This document shows positions 24,593 through 38,201 of a DNA stretch of 64,000 nt, in pieces (within the stretch, counting starts at the first letter, position 1; every line of letters starts with the position of its first letter). The translations under genes were made by a program, and so were the position numbers. Below the pieces are notes generated by a model. That model searched no databases. It was given only the letters and a program-made list of their open reading frames with translations, and had not been told where the DNA came from. Source of the DNA: Paramecium octaurelia. Taxonomy: Eukaryota > Ciliophora > Oligohymenophorea > Peniculida > Parameciidae. The stretch lies in contig CAJJDP010000095.1 of assembly GCA_905182995.1 (NCBI GenBank), positions 248,001 through 312,000 of the forward strand, given 5' to 3'.

Positions 24593-25996
24593 ATGAATTA
24601 AAACTAAGTTCTCAGTCGGCTCTCTTGCAAGGATATAAACGATTATAGTTTTGTGAAGATGTTGGGCACAGGATCATACAGTGAAGTCTTTTAGGGCAAA
24701 AACAAAACTAACGGAGAAGAAACTGCTATCAAAGTGATTGATAAGGTATTTTTAGCAAAGGTAATATAAATATATGATATTTGTAGCAAAATAAAAGTCA
24801 TCTCATCTATTTGGAATCTAATGCTCTTATGTCAATAAATCATCCTGGTGTTATAAAATGTTACGCTACATACGAGTCTAATACAAAGTTATATCTCTCC
24901 CTTGAATTGATGAATTGGGGCACATTCAGGGATTTCATCAAAGGTATTGTATAACTCATTAATACAAGGAAGACAACTTACAACGAGGGAGATTCAATTT
25001 TATGCTGCTTAATTGGTGATCATTTTAGAGCAAGTTCACAAAAGAGGAGTTGTTCATAGAGATGTTAAAGTATGACTATTAATTAACTTTAGCCCGAGAA
25101 CCTGATGATGACACAAGACAAATTCATAAAGCTGATCGATTTTGGGACTATCCTTTTATTTAAAGGAAACGAGGTTACAAAAGAAGAATCTGATATAAAA
25201 TTTTGTAGAAAATCTAGTTTTTGTGGAACAGGAGAATACTTGTCTCCAGAATTACTTGATCAAAATTGTTGTGGTCCTCAATCAGATCTCTGGGCATTAG
25301 GTGTGATTATCTATGAATTGTTCACTGGCAAAACACCCTTTCAAAGTGACGTTGAATATATTATGTTTCAAAACATCTCAGACAAAGAACCAAACTATGA
25401 TTTAATCAAGGATCAAACTGCTATAGACTTTATATAGATGCTCTTAACCAAAGATGCAAGCACAAGATTAACAGAAGCTATTGAAAATGATTGCGATTAT
25501 TCAATCCTAAAGTAACATCCCTTCTTATCCAATGTAAACTTTGAAACTTTGTGGTTAGAACAAAAAGAATCACAGGAACAACCTAAATTTGATAGAAAAA
25601 ATGTAATATTCATAATTCACAATAGGTTCTGAGAGCCAAAACAACCTTAGTTAATGATGGAGTATCTTTGATTCTAAGTGGCATCGTTGATAAGCATTCA
25701 GGAGTTCTAATGTTTGGATAGTATACTCCTAGAACTATGCAACTAATTTAAAAACATTTTTCTTAAGAACTTTTTTATTATAATCCATATAAAAAGAAAA
25801 ATGTATTATCTTATTATTTATATTCTAGCATCAAATAGAATTGATCAATGCTAAATGTAAACTGGGGAACGATGGTGATTTTGTAATCACAAGTAACAAT
25901 AAAAAATATTTCTTTAAATAAAGAGAACATCCAGCAACTTAGTGGGTGGCCTTAATAAATAATGCAATCTCTTATAACAAATAATTTTAATAATGA
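24593..25996 (+). CDS. PDK1-like AGC kinase with C-terminal PH-like region (426 aa)
   Basis: The kinase starts almost at the N-terminus: glycine loop LGTGSYSEV (26-34), AIKVIDK with the ATP Lys, HRDVKPEN near 137, LIDFGT near 157, and an activation segment SFCGTGEYLSPELL. That last block closely matches the SFVGTxxYVSPELL of 3-phosphoinositide-dependent kinase 1. After residue ~310 comes a ~110-residue strand-rich region ending in TQWVALINNAI, consistent with the last helix of a PH domain. PDK1 phosphorylates activation loops of other AGC kinases. Five introns: 24761..24786, 24944..24968, 25070..25092, 25603..25625 and 25803..25828. The ATG at 24593 is preceded by an in-frame TGA. Confidence 0.9.
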
Positions 25997-26061
25997 ATAT
26001 AATATTAAAGTTTATTAATAACAAATTTCATCAATATTTACTCATCAAACATCAAGGCTAA

Positions 26062-26373
26062 TCAACTCTAATCAATTTTTTCATAACTTATTATAGTATT
26101 AATTGCATTTTCTTAATTATTTTTATTTCGGACTCTGGTCATTATTAATTAAATCTCGATTAATTTACCATTCTCCTCTGTTGATTCACTAATTAATCTT
26201 GGGAATTCACTTAAAAACTTATGTTCTTTATAGTTCTTAAATAACACATCAAATAAAGGTGGTTGATATAAGAAAAGGGAGTATTTCCTATTTTCAATGA
26301 AAAAATTAGTGCAAATAATTTATACTCTATTATATTGTTCTTTTTTGATTATATATAAGGGAGATTAATATCT
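26062..26373 (-). pseudogene. ATG-less coding-like relic
   Basis: The minus-strand frame is open for at least 104 codons down to TGA 26064-26062. It reads like real protein (PPLFDVLFKNYKEHKFLSEF, then LISESTEENGKLIEIQ). There is no ATG upstream before the divergent EF-hand gene, whose ATG is only about 30 bp away on the other strand. No intron can bring in a start. I interpret it as the 3' remnant of a decayed gene; the family is not recognised. Confidence 0.45.
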
Positions 26374-26403
26374 TTTTTTTATTAATTATTTTTTATTTTA
26401 ATA

Positions 26404-27009
26404 ATGGCAAGAAGAGGTCAATAACCACCACCATAATAACAATAAGCTCCACCTGCTCAAAAAAATTAGGCAGGAAAATTCAACCCTGCTGAATTTGTGA
26501 AACCAGGACTCACTGAAGAAGAAGTTTTGGAAATCAAAGAGGCTTTTGACTTATTTGATACAGATGGGTATGTATTATTTAGATAATCTTAGTACTTAAT
26601 CAATTGACCCAAAGGAATTAAAGGCTGCTATGACATCATTGGGATTTGAAGCCAAGAATCAAACAATTTATTAAATGATTAGCGATTTGGATACAGATGG
26701 AAGTGGTCAAATAGATTTTGCTGAATTTTTGAAATTAATGACAGCAAGAATTAGTGAAAGAGATTCTAAAGCTGACATTCAAGTATCTAAAATAATAATA
26801 ATTTTCATTAGAAAGTCTTCAATCTTTTTGATTCAGAAAGAGCTGGTGTTATCACTTTGAAGGATCTCAGAAAAGTAGCAAAAGAATTGGGAGAAACAAT
26901 GGATGACTCCGAATTATAAGAAATGATTGACAGAGCTGATTCTGATGGGGATGCTTAAGTGACATTCGAAGATTTCTATAATATAATGACCAAAAAGACA
27001 TTTGCATGA
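26404..27009 (+). CDS. Centrin-like EF-hand protein (183 aa)
   Basis: The Pro/Gln-rich N-terminus (MARRGQQPPP...) is followed by four EF-hands: loop 1 DTDGTQSIDPKE, loop 2 [12 protein letters not shown], loop 3 [12 protein letters not shown] and loop 4 DSDGDAQVTFED. Loops 1, 2 and 4 keep most Ca ligands; loop 3 has a Gly/Thr pattern and is probably weak. [19 protein letters not shown] and LGFEAKNQ fit centrins better than calmodulin. Introns 26568..26592 and 26783..26811 interrupt it. Centrins act in basal bodies and the contractile infraciliary lattice of Paramecium; which structure this one serves is unknown. Confidence 0.9.
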
Positions 27010-27095
27010 TTCAAATCAAAAATACATAATAATATACATAAATTCAATTTATTTATAATAACTTGATAAAACATTATATGAAATTAGTGTTTATC

Positions 27096-28169
27096 TCATT
27101 AATCATTCTCCTATCTAGGGTCAATGTATACAGCCGGAATCAAGCCTGCTCTAAAAGTAGATATCACTTTGTGGACAAGTTCCGATCGTTTGATTTTTGG
27201 ATGATCGTTGAAGTCTTGTTGCTAAAATTCAATGAAATCATTAGAAGCAGCAGGAAGACTATAATAATGACTATAGAATCCAGAGTTACTCCAAATCACC
27301 AGAGAATACTCTTTTCCCATCTATATTTTCTGAGGAGTTTTGAAAACTATGTCATAACACCTATCAATAACTTTCTCATGTTTGTGCTTTATAGTTCTGC
27401 TTTCTGTGTAAATGGGCTTTTTTTAGAGATTTTTCTTGTGATACAACCCAACGTTAAAATTAATTGGTTTTCTTTGATGATTAAGTACTTATGAACTAAA
27501 CAACATAGGCTATTTGAAACCCAACAATTTGAAGTTTCTGAGAGCTGTGAATATCATTACGAACTAAGCTCCTTATTCCAGTCGCCACGGCCAATTTTCT
27601 TCATTAAATGTTTTGAGTCTTGGTATTTCCAATTTGTCTAGCATTAAGTTTTCATCAATTTTTTCTGGATGCGTGTTTCCAATATGCTCTTCAGACTTAA
27701 AATGTTTAAGATTTAGTGATTATTTATTTCCATCTTGTCTCTCCATAAAAGGTAGACTATTCAACGAGCTAGGGAATTGGGGTTTAGTAGAACCAGTAGG
27801 TTGTTTGATAGCCTCAATAACTCTTTGAAGTTTAGACTAAATGGAATCTTTGAGGATCACAAAAATTTAATGTTTTTTCTTCAAAAAGGCACTTAGTTAT
27901 GTTATTTCATTTGGGGGTTTTTCATACTAAATTTCTTACAATTGGGCAGTTAAATCAGTTTCTATTGATTGAACCAACTTTTGTATCATCACTTTGAATA
28001 GATTTACAATACTGATAGTCTCTTTTAAAAATATATTATCGATGAGATAGGATATAGGAACTGTCTCGTGTTCATGTTTACAATGTTTGCATAGGCATCT
28101 GGTTTAACAATTCTAATCAACACAAAAGTTAACAATATCTTCTTTATGCATAATGCAATAAGGATTCAT
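27096..28169 (-). CDS. B-box-like zinc finger + PHR-like domain protein (357 aa)
   Basis: An intron-free minus-strand frame. The first 45 residues carry a Cys/His cluster (CIMHKEDIVNFC, then TRCLCKHCKHEHE) that resembles a B-box zinc finger. A helical linker follows. The C-terminal ~140 residues resemble a PHR domain, with a conserved-looking DRCYDIVFKTPQKIQMGKEY and SLVIWSNSGFYSHYYSLP. PHR domains occur in animal PAM/Highwire and BTBD proteins. A zinc finger plus PHR module suggests a protein-interaction or ubiquitin-related scaffold; no RING is seen. It is convergent with the EF-hand gene, 86 bp apart. Confidence 0.75.
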
Positions 28170-28254
28170 TAAAAAACAGCTAATATAAATATATATAAAA
28201 ATGAAAATTTACTAACAATTAAATATAGTTAATTAAAATATAATATATAAATGG

Positions 28255-28785
28255 TCATTAGCTGATGAAGTGGCTTCTCATCATATAGTTGCCTTTCATT
28301 TTCTATGGCTCATTAGCAGCAGAATAGTAATTACTGATACCTGGGATGTAGGAAAATGGATCAGAAACTTTATTACTAAACAATAAATCCAAGTATAGTT
28401 GACCGGATATATATTCCTGAAATACTACTTTTGAATCCTCATCAGACATGACAGATTCTCTTAAGTCCTTAATTTTGATATTGGACTACTTCTCATTTTC
28501 TCTCATTGATACAATTTTTTGAAGGCCTTTTGGAACTTTAGATTAATGACGGTATTTATGTTTTTTGATCCATTTCACCAAGTTATTACCAATCATCTTT
28601 GGAAGATTCTTGTACTTGATGTCAGCCTCTTTAATTGTGACTGTTTCTTGTTTTGTAGTAGTGGTGGGTTATTTAGTATATTCTTAGTGGGATTATAAGT
28701 CAAACTCATCTAAGTTCTCTTCTTCTATGTAGCTGTTGTGGATATATGAATCAGGATTAAAAAGGTCCAATGAAAGAGCAGCCAT
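28255..28785 (-). CDS. Unrecognised 176-residue protein
   Basis: Intron-free frame from ATG 28785 to TGA 28257-28255. The N-terminal third is acidic with Thr-rich TTTTKQET, the centre is strongly basic (NLVKWIKKHKYRHQ), and the end is aromatic and Ser-rich. No membrane segment and no family recognised. It lies 85 bp upstream of the B-box/PHR-like gene on the same strand. Confidence 0.7.
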
Positions 28786-29684
28786 TTACAAACCAAAATG
28801 ATAATTATTTAGTTATTAATATCCACCCTTGAAGCATTCGAATTCTATTACTATTACAACTAATTATTATTTATTAAATATAAATAAATATTTTGAATAA
28901 TTATTTAAAATTATATATTCATAAAGTTTTAAATTATAAATGATTCTAGAAAAATAAACTAAATCATAATTTATTACATTCTTAATGATAGAATTTTTGT
29001 CAATTCATCACCAATAGTAAATAATTATGAAGCCATATTTCTAATTATCTGTTTAAACAATCTTTAAGAGTGTGTTTTTGATTTAGGACCAATTCTGTTG
29101 TATTAGATTGAATATAATTTTTCCATTTTCTTTTTTTTAATTAAATTTTTTAATAATTATTTTGAGATAATTCGTATTTTTTATTTCTTGAAATTGGTTT
29201 TACCATTCATTATAAGTGGATCATCTTAAGATTATTGATACGAGTAAAAATATTGGCTATGAATTAAAATTCACTTTATATATTGATTTTACTCACAGAT
29301 GAACTCTAAATTCACAAAAAGTGATTACAATATTAGAAAATTGTCTTAATTATTCTAGGGCGGGTTCCAAAGAGCTTAAAATTGATTTTGTATTTGGTAT
29401 GACATTCATAATGATGGTTAATTTGGTAATTAAGTCTACAATTATTCAATATATTAATGTAAATGATTTTAAGATTGTAATTTGATTAATAATACAGGCC
29501 ACTTTAGTATTTGAATAAAAAAATGATGATGCAAAATTTATCCTGAAACTAATCGAAATAAAAAAGTTTGTTTGCCATAAGGTTTTCATTAATAAAATAA
29601 AATAAAACAATTGCATCCATATTGTATAAATTATTTTTCATTTTAAATACATATTGTTGAAAAAAATATTAATAATAAAGCATA
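28786..29684. other. Divergent intergenic region, weak coding-like stretch only
   Basis: About 900 bp between two divergent starts. Mostly low-complexity AT. A plus-strand stretch around 29205-29480 reads partly like protein (VDHLKIIDTSKNIGYELKF, later FGMTFIMMVNLVIKS) but has an in-frame TGA near 29300 and no start. It may be a remnant; I would not call a gene. Confidence 0.35.
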
Positions 29685-30992
29685 ATGAAATTTATATATT
29701 TAGTCATTTTGGGAATAGTCATTGTAGAAAGTCGAAACTCGTTCACTTTTTCAATGAATGCAGCCGATATTTATAATACAACATTGTAATTTAGAACAGA
29801 TGCACTTGTTAGTTAGATTAGTCTTAGATGTGATGTAAAGTAATTCATAAGTCTTAGAATCTTTATTATGATGCTTGGAGTTCAGAGAAGTATAGTTATC
29901 TTGAAGTATCTCCAGAGCAAAGACGAAGTTTTGGGTGTTCTGACACCAACTTCACTATTACACTATCCAATGATCTCACTAAGGAGGTTGTCTTGGTCTC
30001 AGTTTATGATGCTTAATATTACAGAGAGATCTCAAGATTCTAATTTTTATCAGACAACTCCTATGCTCCTGTAACTTCTTTGATCGAAAACTCTGCTTAA
30101 TTATCATCTTTTAGTTCGAAAAATAACGACTTTAATATTACTCTATATACTGCTTCGACAATCTTTTTAGAGGTTTTTAAGTGTGAAAATTCATACAGTT
30201 CACTAACTATAAAAGGTTATGATTCTAACTATCTTATCCACAACTTGACTAAGATGAGTACTAAGGATGCCTTTTATGACATATAATAGGCCGATTAAGG
30301 AGTCTATTATTATAGATTGTCTTAGAATTCCTACAAATACCCTGATGTGTTTATTAAAGTAATTTAATAAAATATTTATTTAGTATTAAACTGCTCCTTT
30401 TTTTTCTATTGACTAATAGAAGATCAAGGAATACGGTGACGTATATTACAGTGCCAGTGGATATGTAAGCTAAAGGAAAATACGAGTCTCAATCCCTGCT
30501 ATTTATGTTACTAATAATGAAAATGTTGAATATCATGTTGTGGTGAGTAGGGATTCTTATGAGGGCAACTACATGAGCTGTATCTATGGGGATTATAGTC
30601 TTTATTATTCATATGGATAAACCTATTCCTCTCAATTAAGAACTTTCTATTAGTAAAAAAATTATGGCACCTAAGAAGTTGAAGTTGATTTCCCCAATTC
30701 AGAAACTGGATGGTTTAATGTTAGAGTCACTGCAATAGTGGATCATGGATATATTAAATAGACAATTACATACAACAAATTTAGAGTCTATTAGGATTAT
30801 GAGACTTTCCCAAGCACTTTATTGGTTCACATTTTAGCTCCCATCATCATTTCCTGTATTGCTTTAATAGGCTTGATTTTTGGAGCCTGCAAGTTTTCAG
30901 CCAAAAAGAAATAGATGCAATAAATGGAGTTATTACAATAGTATTAAAGCAACATAAACCATAACATTCAAATCCAAAATCCTTAATATTGA
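29685..30992 (+). CDS. Type I membrane protein with signal peptide (419 aa)
   Basis: The N-terminus MKFIYLVILGIVIVESR is a clear signal peptide. The ~350-residue luminal/extracellular part is Tyr/Ser/Asn-rich with few Cys and looks beta-rich (two pre-peptidase/jelly-roll-like repeats would fit, not proven). A single membrane helix follows (STLLVHILAPIIISCIALIG near 360-385), then a short basic, Gln-rich cytoplasmic tail. Introns: 29835..29857 and 30359..30383. Topology is well supported; function and family are not recognised. A role at the cell surface or in the secretory route is inferred from topology only. Confidence 0.8.
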
Positions 30993-31061
30993 TTACGATA
31001 AAAATACAATATTTATATAAAGTTACTCATTTATATGTATTAATAATGATTGAGAAAGAAT

Positions 31062-31861
31062 TCATTTTCCTTGCTAACAATGGCTATTCTATTGCAGACT
31101 TTTAAAAAAGCAAGGATTTGATCGGTATAAGTAACTATTAACCTTTCTGACCCCTTCAACTACAAGTAACTCATAATCTGGCACTCTTCCTGCTTTAGAA
31201 CATGGGAGTTACAGCAAATTCTCTCCATATTTATTAAACTAATATATATATCTATTATGAATTGAACCTTTGTAAAATTCTTTGTTAACTCACATTACTA
31301 AATTATAGGCTTGAAAACACTTAAGTTCACAAATATAGGAATGAAGCAAAAATCAACAAGCGAGATTTACTCCCCATTCATATATTTTTTATCTTACAAC
31401 CACTTTTCTACTTATTCTAAATTTGTTTTTAATAATTCCTTGTGTTTAAAGAATTTCTTATTTCATATATAATAAATACCTCCTCCTCCTGACTAAAAAC
31501 GAAAATTGACATATTTTTTATTATCTCACTTGCGTATTCAAATTTTCCTCTGTCCAAAGCTTTTTATATCGGATCAGATGACATGATCTATGGAGGTGTC
31601 ATTTCATCAATATATTCCATAATAGCATCGGATTCAAATAAAACAACTATTTTACATAATCATTCATAATATACTGTCATCTCCAATTATCAATATTGGT
31701 ACTCTAGCCAAAGGACTGATTTTCAAAAACCATTCAGGTTTGCTATACATTTCTATGAATTTTATCTCAACTTTTATGTTCTTGTAACACATTAAAGCCA
31801 GCACTCTCATACTATAAGGGCATAATTTAAAGGTAACCAAGGTGTGTTTAAATTTTTGCAT
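31062..31861 (-). CDS. Glutathione S-transferase, omega-like (239 aa)
   Basis: The N-terminal thioredoxin-like half starts TFKLCPYSMRVLAL, with a CPYS active site typical of omega/DHAR-type GSTs, which use Cys rather than Tyr/Ser. It continues with SPLARVPILI (the cis-Pro region) and LFESDAIMEYIDE (the glutathione-binding E-S-x-A). The C-terminal helical half contains EKWLQDKKYMNGEQISLVDF, the usual D-rich capping box. Three introns: 31647..31674, 31457..31479 and 31239..31267. The last starts GTTCAA, an unusual donor, but gives a good end (FNKYGENLLQLPCSK). Likely cytosolic thiol transferase/dehydroascorbate-type activity. Confidence 0.85.
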
Positions 31862-32212
31862 TTAATCTGAAACTTAATACAAGAATAAATTTAATTACGC
31901 CAATAAAATTCTTAATTCTTTAATTTCATACAAAGCATTGTATTTTAGGCATAAATGAAGAATTAATTAAGAAATTCTCATATGTTCTCTAATCAAATCA
32001 AGATTTATTTCTAAGATATATAATATAAAAGTATTATTCTAAAATTCTTAACTCATAATTCAAAACAGTTTGATTAATTGATATTTGGAAGATGAATTTT
32101 ATAAATTTTAGTCTTTTTGTACTATCTATAACAATTAATTGTATATTTAATAAACACCATGAATTGAATAATATTACTATTATAAAAAGTTTCAATATAT
32201 AAATTATCAAAT
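31862..32212. other. Divergent promoter gap, nothing recognised
   Basis: 351 bp of AT-rich DNA between the starts of the GST-like and coiled-coil genes. No supported ORF or RNA. Confidence 0.45.
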
Positions 32213-34697
32213 ATGAAACGTCGCCCTCAAAGTGCAATCATAGCTAAGATCGTTAAGGATAGATAAGAATCAGGGATGAATAAGTAAAAATACAATTCTA
32301 GCAGAGTTCATAATTGATCTATATTAAAAAACAAACTCCATAATAGGTACCACCAAAGGAATATTTTGAGGATCAGGAACAAATGTACTTTGCGAATTTG
32401 TCATTGAAATAATAGTGTAACGAATTAAAATTTGAGAATTCTAAACTCAAAGCCTTGGTATCTCAATTGAAAGTAGCAATTATATTTATAGAATAGAAAT
32501 AAATTATAAAGATAGAGAAGGTCGATAAATATTAGGCAAATTGCGATCCTCTTGGAGTGATTTAAGGAGGTGAGGGCAGTATCGTACCAATTTTGAAAGC
32601 TAAAGTAAAGGAATAGCGTAATTAAATTGAAGAATTATAAACTGATTTGCATTAACAGTATAAGTCTGTTAAATTGACAAAATTATCAGAGTTGTAAAGA
32701 GAAATTGAGAATTAGTAAAATGAAATTATGAAGCTCAGATAAGTAATTCAATCCGCTCTCAATATTAATGATTAAGAGTAAACTATAATATAAGTTATAA
32801 AAGTTTGGTGAATGATCCGAATATAATAGAAAAGCTTTCAAAATTTACAATCACAGTTCACTAACAAGAGAATTCGATTTAATAGTTGATGAAGTAGAAT
32901 GATAAATTGAAGCTGGAATATTAGGAAATGTCTAATGATAACGCTAAATTGTTAGAAGAAATGAAGTAATTGAATTTCGAGAAAATTAATTATAAAAAGC
33001 AATTGGATGAATAAACAATCACAGAAAGTGAAATGTATCAATAAAAGAAGAGAGAGTTCTTGGAAATGAAATTAGCGTATATATTTTAATTAATATTACA
33101 GTGCTACTCTGAAGTAATTGGATACGTTAAAAGGTGAGTTGTCTTTGTATGAGAATAAGTCAAAATTGTTATAGAAGCAAATCAAAGATTAAGAAAAAGA
33201 GTTTAAATAGACAATAATGGAATTACAGAAATAAAAATAAAGCTTAGAAGATCAATGCAATAAAAAAGATGTCATAATGTATTTTAAATACTATTTTAGA
33301 TAAGACTTAAACGATAGGATTAATATTTTGGATTTATTGAAGCAGAAGAACTCTCCTAAGCCATCGGAGTCTCCTCTCACTTTGTAACTCAAAAAGTCAT
33401 TCTTTCCTCCCACAACTTACAGGGATGAAATGACATAATTTCCAGAAAAACAAAACCAGGATATCAATCAAGATGTTAATTGTAAACCTATTAATAAGAA
33501 TAAATTGGAAATTCTGTTTTAGTAATTAAAATTCAAAATCATCTCTTAAAAATTAACAAAGGAAAGGATTCATTTTACATTTCATAACAAAGAATTCATA
33601 TAATTAGGAGATGCTGTATAAGTCTTTATGAATGCACCCTATAACTTTTAAAAATCTGATTCGATAATACTGGGTAGATATCTGATTGGAGAGGATCAAG
33701 GATTCTCAAATTCAATATAATGGTAGGATACATAGGAAGTTAGAGAAATTATTGAAATATTTTTTAGCCACCCTAAGATCAAATCTTAATATGTAAATTG
33801 ATATATTTATATAATAGTTAACATTTTAGACAATCTTGAAATAGAATTACTATTCAAGAGCAGTTAATGAGAAATTAATGTAATGTAATATACCAAGTAA
33901 AATATACAATAAAGATGATTTGATCTTGCTATTGAAAAATAACTTTAAATTCACCTATGAGCAAATCGATTATATGTTGATGATGAACTATTTATATTCG
34001 AACGAAGTAGAAAATATTGATATAACTGCTCTGAGATAATTCATATAATAAGAGTGTGATCTCTAAACAACACTTCATAATTTAACTTATGTTTGTTAAG
34101 AGTCTGTTAGATATGTACCCAAATAAATCAAAAAAGTTTCATATTCAGATGACGATGAATTTAATTATCCTATAGTTGAAAGCAAGAATTTGAAATCTAA
34201 CTAAAAATAAAGAGACGATTCAAAAATTGAAATTAAACCACCTGAATTATCAAATCAAGTACAAAATATCATTACAAGTGAACAATACTTAACGTTTTCA
34301 TGTATAATTTATAGTATACTTAGAATTTAAAAGCAGCGATTAATAATAACTAAAAAGTTCAGAATCTAGAAAGCCAAGCAATCATAATAATAACAATAGT
34401 GATATCTTCCAATATAGTCAATCATTACTACCCCAAACCACATTGAAAAGGCCTTCGGATTTATAATAAATGTCATAAGACAACTCAATTTAATTTAATA
34501 TTACAAACTAATTTTAGTCCCCATAACCAAATAAGAAAAAGACAAATCAAATATCTGAATTCTATCCTGGAAAAGAAATTGCTGATTAAAGGAACATCCA
34601 ATATAATGTTGATAACGATACATAAATTACTGACATCAATAAAAAGGAAGATGATTATTATGAAGAAATTTTAGAAGAATACATAGAAGAATTGTGA
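32213..34697 (+). CDS. Coiled-coil protein (about 787 aa)
   Basis: The basic N-terminus (MKRRPQSAIIAKIVKDR) leads into a long coiled coil rich in Leu, Lys, Glu and Gln, roughly residues 50-370. After that come a Pro/Ser linker (KNSPKPSESPLTLQ), a more globular middle (ISQKLTKERIHFTFHNKEF) and a charged tail ending EEILEEYIEEL. Introns: 32284..32306, 32778..32803, 33077..33101, 33793..33817 and 34302..34323. A further 21-nt stopless intron at 33279..33299 is likely because its removal improves the coil. Scaffold or cytoskeletal role is inferred only from the coil. No family recognised. Confidence 0.8.
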
Positions 34698-34861
34698 TAA
34701 TTTATTTAATAATAAATTATATTTTTATATCATAATTTAACATTTAATAAGTATATAAAATATATCATTCACTTTATAATATCAATAGATTTATGATATA
34801 AATAAATAAATGAAATCTCAATAAGTAAGGTAATATTAATTTATATACATGTAATCAGACT

Positions 34862-36543
34862 TCATTTAAATTAAACCAAGTACTCTTCAGCATTATATAT
34901 TTTATTTCCACCATAGATGATCTCTTTTTTAATGCTTTTAGCAAATTCACTTAATTCAGCATATTCATTATAGCAAGCCCCATCTGGAAAACACACCAAG
35001 ATGCCTTTGATAGTTTATAATAGACCGAATTCTAATCTCTAACATAGAATTGAGAAATACCGAAATATTCTTAACTCTGGAATCATACATTGTCAATATT
35101 GATTGTAACTCATCGATCTTCAATTCATTTAAAAACAGATTTTCCAACATTTGGACAATTGCAGATTTCTTTCCTCCTATTAAAGTAGAATTAATACATA
35201 CCTTACGATAAAAAGTTTTAAACATTTTTCAATAGACCCTTTCCCGAATTAGGCATCTTGGAGGTGATGGCAGCGAATAAGGATTTATATGCACTTTGCT
35301 ATTTATTGTTTTAATTAGAAGCCACTCTTTATTTAAAATTAGAAAGAATGTTTAAGTATTTTTCATTTTTAATTGAAAACAGCTATTCAAATTTTTTAAA
35401 TTCTGATTGATTGTAATTGTTTAATAACATTAGAATCAATAATCTGAGTTTATCAATTTCCTTAGATTACTCAATTTAATTATCTTCTGATTGTGGATAA
35501 TCGTTGATTGTCAAAGTATCATTTTATAAAATACTTTATCCCAGTTAATAAAATTTATCAAGTGATTTTTATTTAGCAATTTAAGTCAGTTATTTAGCTA
35601 GATTAATGTGTGAATCAACCATCTTTTTTTATTGATTCATTTAAGGCACTAAATCAATAGCATTAAGTGCACTTGAAATTTCTTAATTTTATTATGAAAC
35701 TTATTAATATTGAGTGTTCCAGTCATTTAATTCATTATCAATCTTATCGATAGCATAAGGCAAAGCTAAATTGCATGCTTAGAGCCATAAATTATCATAT
35801 TAAGGTGAGAGATCATATACTTGATCCTCTAATTTAACTTTATTGTATTTAATATTGAGAGTATCATGAAGCAATGCTCCATATGTGTTTGAATGCATTA
35901 TTAAAGTATTTAGATCGATGTCTCTGTCTGGTAATATGATTGCTAGGACAGGGTAATCTGAATTGATTTCAAACTGTTTGAGTTTTTCAATTAATTCTCT
36001 TGCAATTTGTTCAATTTTAGAATTCTTTTGGAAGATGATCAATGGTTAGACTTTAAGAGCAATAATAATAGAAAACAATCCATTTACAACTTGATTTTCT
36101 AGATTAAACAAATTATGATTAAGAGCAACAAAGTCAAGATTGTGCTCATATACTTTTTATATTTTTTAGACAGCTCCACTAATTTTGCTAAGTTCTTTGG
36201 CCATATATTCTAATACAGTGTTTTCTACAGGAGATGAGAAATTAATGTAAACTTCGGAATAGAGATCTCTATTAAAATCTTCAACCATCTTTTCTATACT
36301 GGATTATATTGGTTGTATAAAATAAATTGCTGTGACTCCATACGATCTCTCTCGAATTTGATCAAGATTAAAATGAAGAGTAATGCACATTTCCCTCAGA
36401 TCTCCTACTCTGTAAATAGTGGACAATCTTTTTTCACAGTAGGAATCATAACAGAGTATTTTCCAAGGAATTCTTATGTCTGGCTTTAGGATTGGATTTA
36501 AGGCTTCTCTTTAGGCTTGAATAAGTGACGTGTTTATTTGCAT
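34862..36543 (-). CDS. Sec1/Munc18 family protein, SLY1-like (544 aa)
   Basis: The N-terminus (WKILCYDSYCEKRLSTIYRV, then GDLREMCITLHFNLD) and FNRDLYSEVYINFSSP resemble SLY1/SCFD1 more than Sec1 or Vps45. The core has VLAIILPDRDIDLNTLIMHS and TYGALLHDTLNI, the SM-family arch-domain signature. The C-terminus has CFPDGACYNEYAELSEFAKS and KEIIYGG, as in SLY1. SM proteins bind SNAREs; SLY1 acts at ER-Golgi fusion. The usual FVVGGG motif reads VCFPDGA here. Introns: 35177..35201 and 35039..35060; the second was chosen because only it leads into the conserved C-terminus. Length is slightly shorter than animal or yeast SLY1 (~640). Confidence 0.85.
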
Positions 36544-36660
36544 TTATAATTAATTTATTATATATATAACCACATTTATAATAATTATTCATTCAAATGA
36601 TTACATGTTTGATTTGTGCGTACTATGAGTGATGATATCTTATTAATAGTGTGTGAGTAA

Positions 36661-37919
<1,259 letters not shown>

Positions 37920-38201
37920 GATTTAGAATCCAATAATATAATCATTTATTAATATAAATATATAGATATCACAAATCTATCTAATAGCATTCAATTTAAC
38001 ATTAATCTAATTTGATTATAAATACCTCTTTCTTATACAATAAATATATATATTTATTATAAATATAAGTCAATCATAAGATGAAATTATGTACTCTTAT
38101 TTTAAAATGGAGATACATTTTACTAAAATTACAAGTAGTAAACTAAATATTAATAAATTTATCTTATAAGTTTATTTTCAGAATCAATTATATACTCATT
38201 A

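Noticed and set aside
26404..27009. Calmodulin call for the EF-hand protein
   Set aside because: The Pro/Gln-rich N-terminal extension, the LGFEAKN linker and the degenerate third loop fit centrin-type proteins better.
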